A stretch of DNA of 6,476 bases from an uncultured Rubritalea sp. (GTDB lineage Bacteria > Verrucomicrobiota > Verrucomicrobiia > Verrucomicrobiales > Akkermansiaceae), in NCBI GenBank assembly GCA_937951395.1, contig CALFBV010000212.1, forward strand, positions 1-6,476. Reading direction: 5' to 3'. Both the position numbers and the translations under genes were made by a program. This document shows, one piece after another, positions 6,268-6,476 of this stretch. How positions within the stretch are numbered: position 1 is the stretch's first letter; every line of letters begins with the position of its first letter. Under the pieces are notes generated by a model. That model worked only from the letters and a program-made list of their open reading frames with translations. It did not search any database and had not been told where the DNA came from.

Positions 6268-6286
6268 CATATTTTGCAAGTCGCAA
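6258..6286 (-). promoter_or_regulatory. MATE promoter
   Basis: On the minus strand TTGCGA (6286-6281) is separated by exactly 17 bp from GATAAT (6263-6258), a near-consensus sigma70 pair with four and five of six matches. The -10 ends 12 bases before the GTG start at 6245, so the expected leader is only about 5-6 bases. Confidence 0.55.
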
Positions 6287-6291
6287 CTTGC
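6276..6291. promoter_or_regulatory. Operator-like palindrome over the MATE -35
   Basis: GCAAGT (6276-6281) and ACTTGC (6286-6291) form perfect 6-bp arms around the 4-base centre CGCA. The site covers the predicted MATE -35 hexamer. Its centre lies about 23-24 bp from the centre of the neighbouring palindrome, a little more than two helical turns, and its sequence differs from that one. Confidence 0.45.
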
Positions 6292-6323
6292 TTTCATCGC
6301 ATTAAAAATGCCACTCTACCTTC

Positions 6324-6476
6324 ATGAGAATTCCGCAACTATCTGGAATCATCAAACGTCGCTTGCTGATTAATTACCGAGTCGATCCAGAAGTGATCCA
6401 GCAAACTCTGCCTAAGAACTTCCGCCCTAAACTGCATGAGGGTTATGTAATCGCGGGCATTTGCCTCATCCGCCTA
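6324..6476 (+). CDS. DUF2071-family protein, N-terminal fragment
   Basis: Only the first 51 codons are inside the window; the frame is open to the right edge. The N-terminus reads RRLLINYRVDPEVIQQTLP (12-30), then FRPKLHEGYVIAGICLIRL (33-51), the characteristic opening of DUF2071 proteins (YqjF/COG3361-like, related in fold to acetoacetate decarboxylase). Their biochemical function is not established. The ATG at 6324 is the natural family start; an upstream ATG at 6308 is out of frame. No Shine-Dalgarno sequence precedes it. It is divergent from the MATE gene over a 78-bp spacer with two palindromes, so the two genes may share a regulator. Confidence 0.8.
   Translation, partial: MRIPQLSGIIKRRLLINYRVDPEVIQQTLPKNFRPKLHEGYVIAGICLIRL

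Larger units (their letters stand above)
6246..6323. promoter_or_regulatory. Divergent MATE-DUF2071 control region
   Basis: This 78-bp spacer separates the leftward MATE gene from the rightward DUF2071 gene. It contains a good MATE promoter and two perfect inverted repeats (listed separately). On the plus strand I see only weak promoter matches for the DUF2071 gene, such as TTGCAA (6275-6280) with an AT-rich ATTAAAAAT stretch (6301-6309) badly spaced from it. Confidence 0.6.

Noticed and set aside
1..6476. Mobile element, CRISPR, toxin-antitoxin or defence island
   Set aside because: There is no transposase or integrase motif, no spaced direct repeats, no small paired toxin-antitoxin frames, and composition looks uniform. 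The ParA and Nudix proteins alone do not justify a defence-system claim.

Overview
The window looks like ordinary chromosomal DNA from a Gram-negative-type bacterium of intermediate GC content. My best guess is a member of the Verrucomicrobiota. This is an inference from the mix of families (a DUF5069-type protein paired with a Nudix protein, a divergent secreted SGNH hydrolase, a full SelA), the near absence of Shine-Dalgarno sequences, and the heavy use of CTA leucine codons and CTAG tetranucleotides. No rRNA or other marker gene settles it. I see no insertion sequence, integrase, CRISPR array, phage gene or RNA gene, and no stretch longer than about 100 bases without a gene.

Left part (1-2721). 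A ParA/MinD-type ATPase gene runs leftward and is cut by the window edge, so its C-terminus is missing. It is divergent from a complete selA (L-seryl-tRNA(Sec) selenium transferase, 457 aa), separated by 98 bp. selA is followed by a small secreted alpha-helical protein of unknown function (167 aa) that appears to have its own promoter.

Middle part (2789-4804). A DUF5069-like cytoplasmic protein and a Nudix hydrolase with an N-terminal extension lie 17 bp apart and are probably one operon. A short hairpin with a T-run just after the Nudix stop codon looks like an intrinsic terminator. It merges directly into the promoter of the next gene, an exported SGNH/GDSL-type hydrolase with an altered first motif.

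Right part (4812-6476). A MATE-family multidrug/cation antiporter runs leftward, with its end only 7 bp from the end of the SGNH gene. It is divergent from the start of a DUF2071-family gene that leaves the window on the right. The 78-bp divergent spacer holds two perfect inverted repeats, one covering the predicted -10 and one covering the predicted -35 of the MATE promoter. This is the clearest sign of local regulation in the window.

The most interesting general pattern is promoter placement. Four genes (selA, the secreted protein, the SGNH hydrolase and MATE) each have a sigma70-like -35/-10 pair with 16-17 bp spacing, and the -10 ends only 7-12 bases before the start codon. No Shine-Dalgarno sequence is present. 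This predicts leaderless or nearly leaderless mRNAs. I did not find a convincing new multi-gene defence or metabolic system here. The genes are mostly single-function neighbours rather than one pathway.
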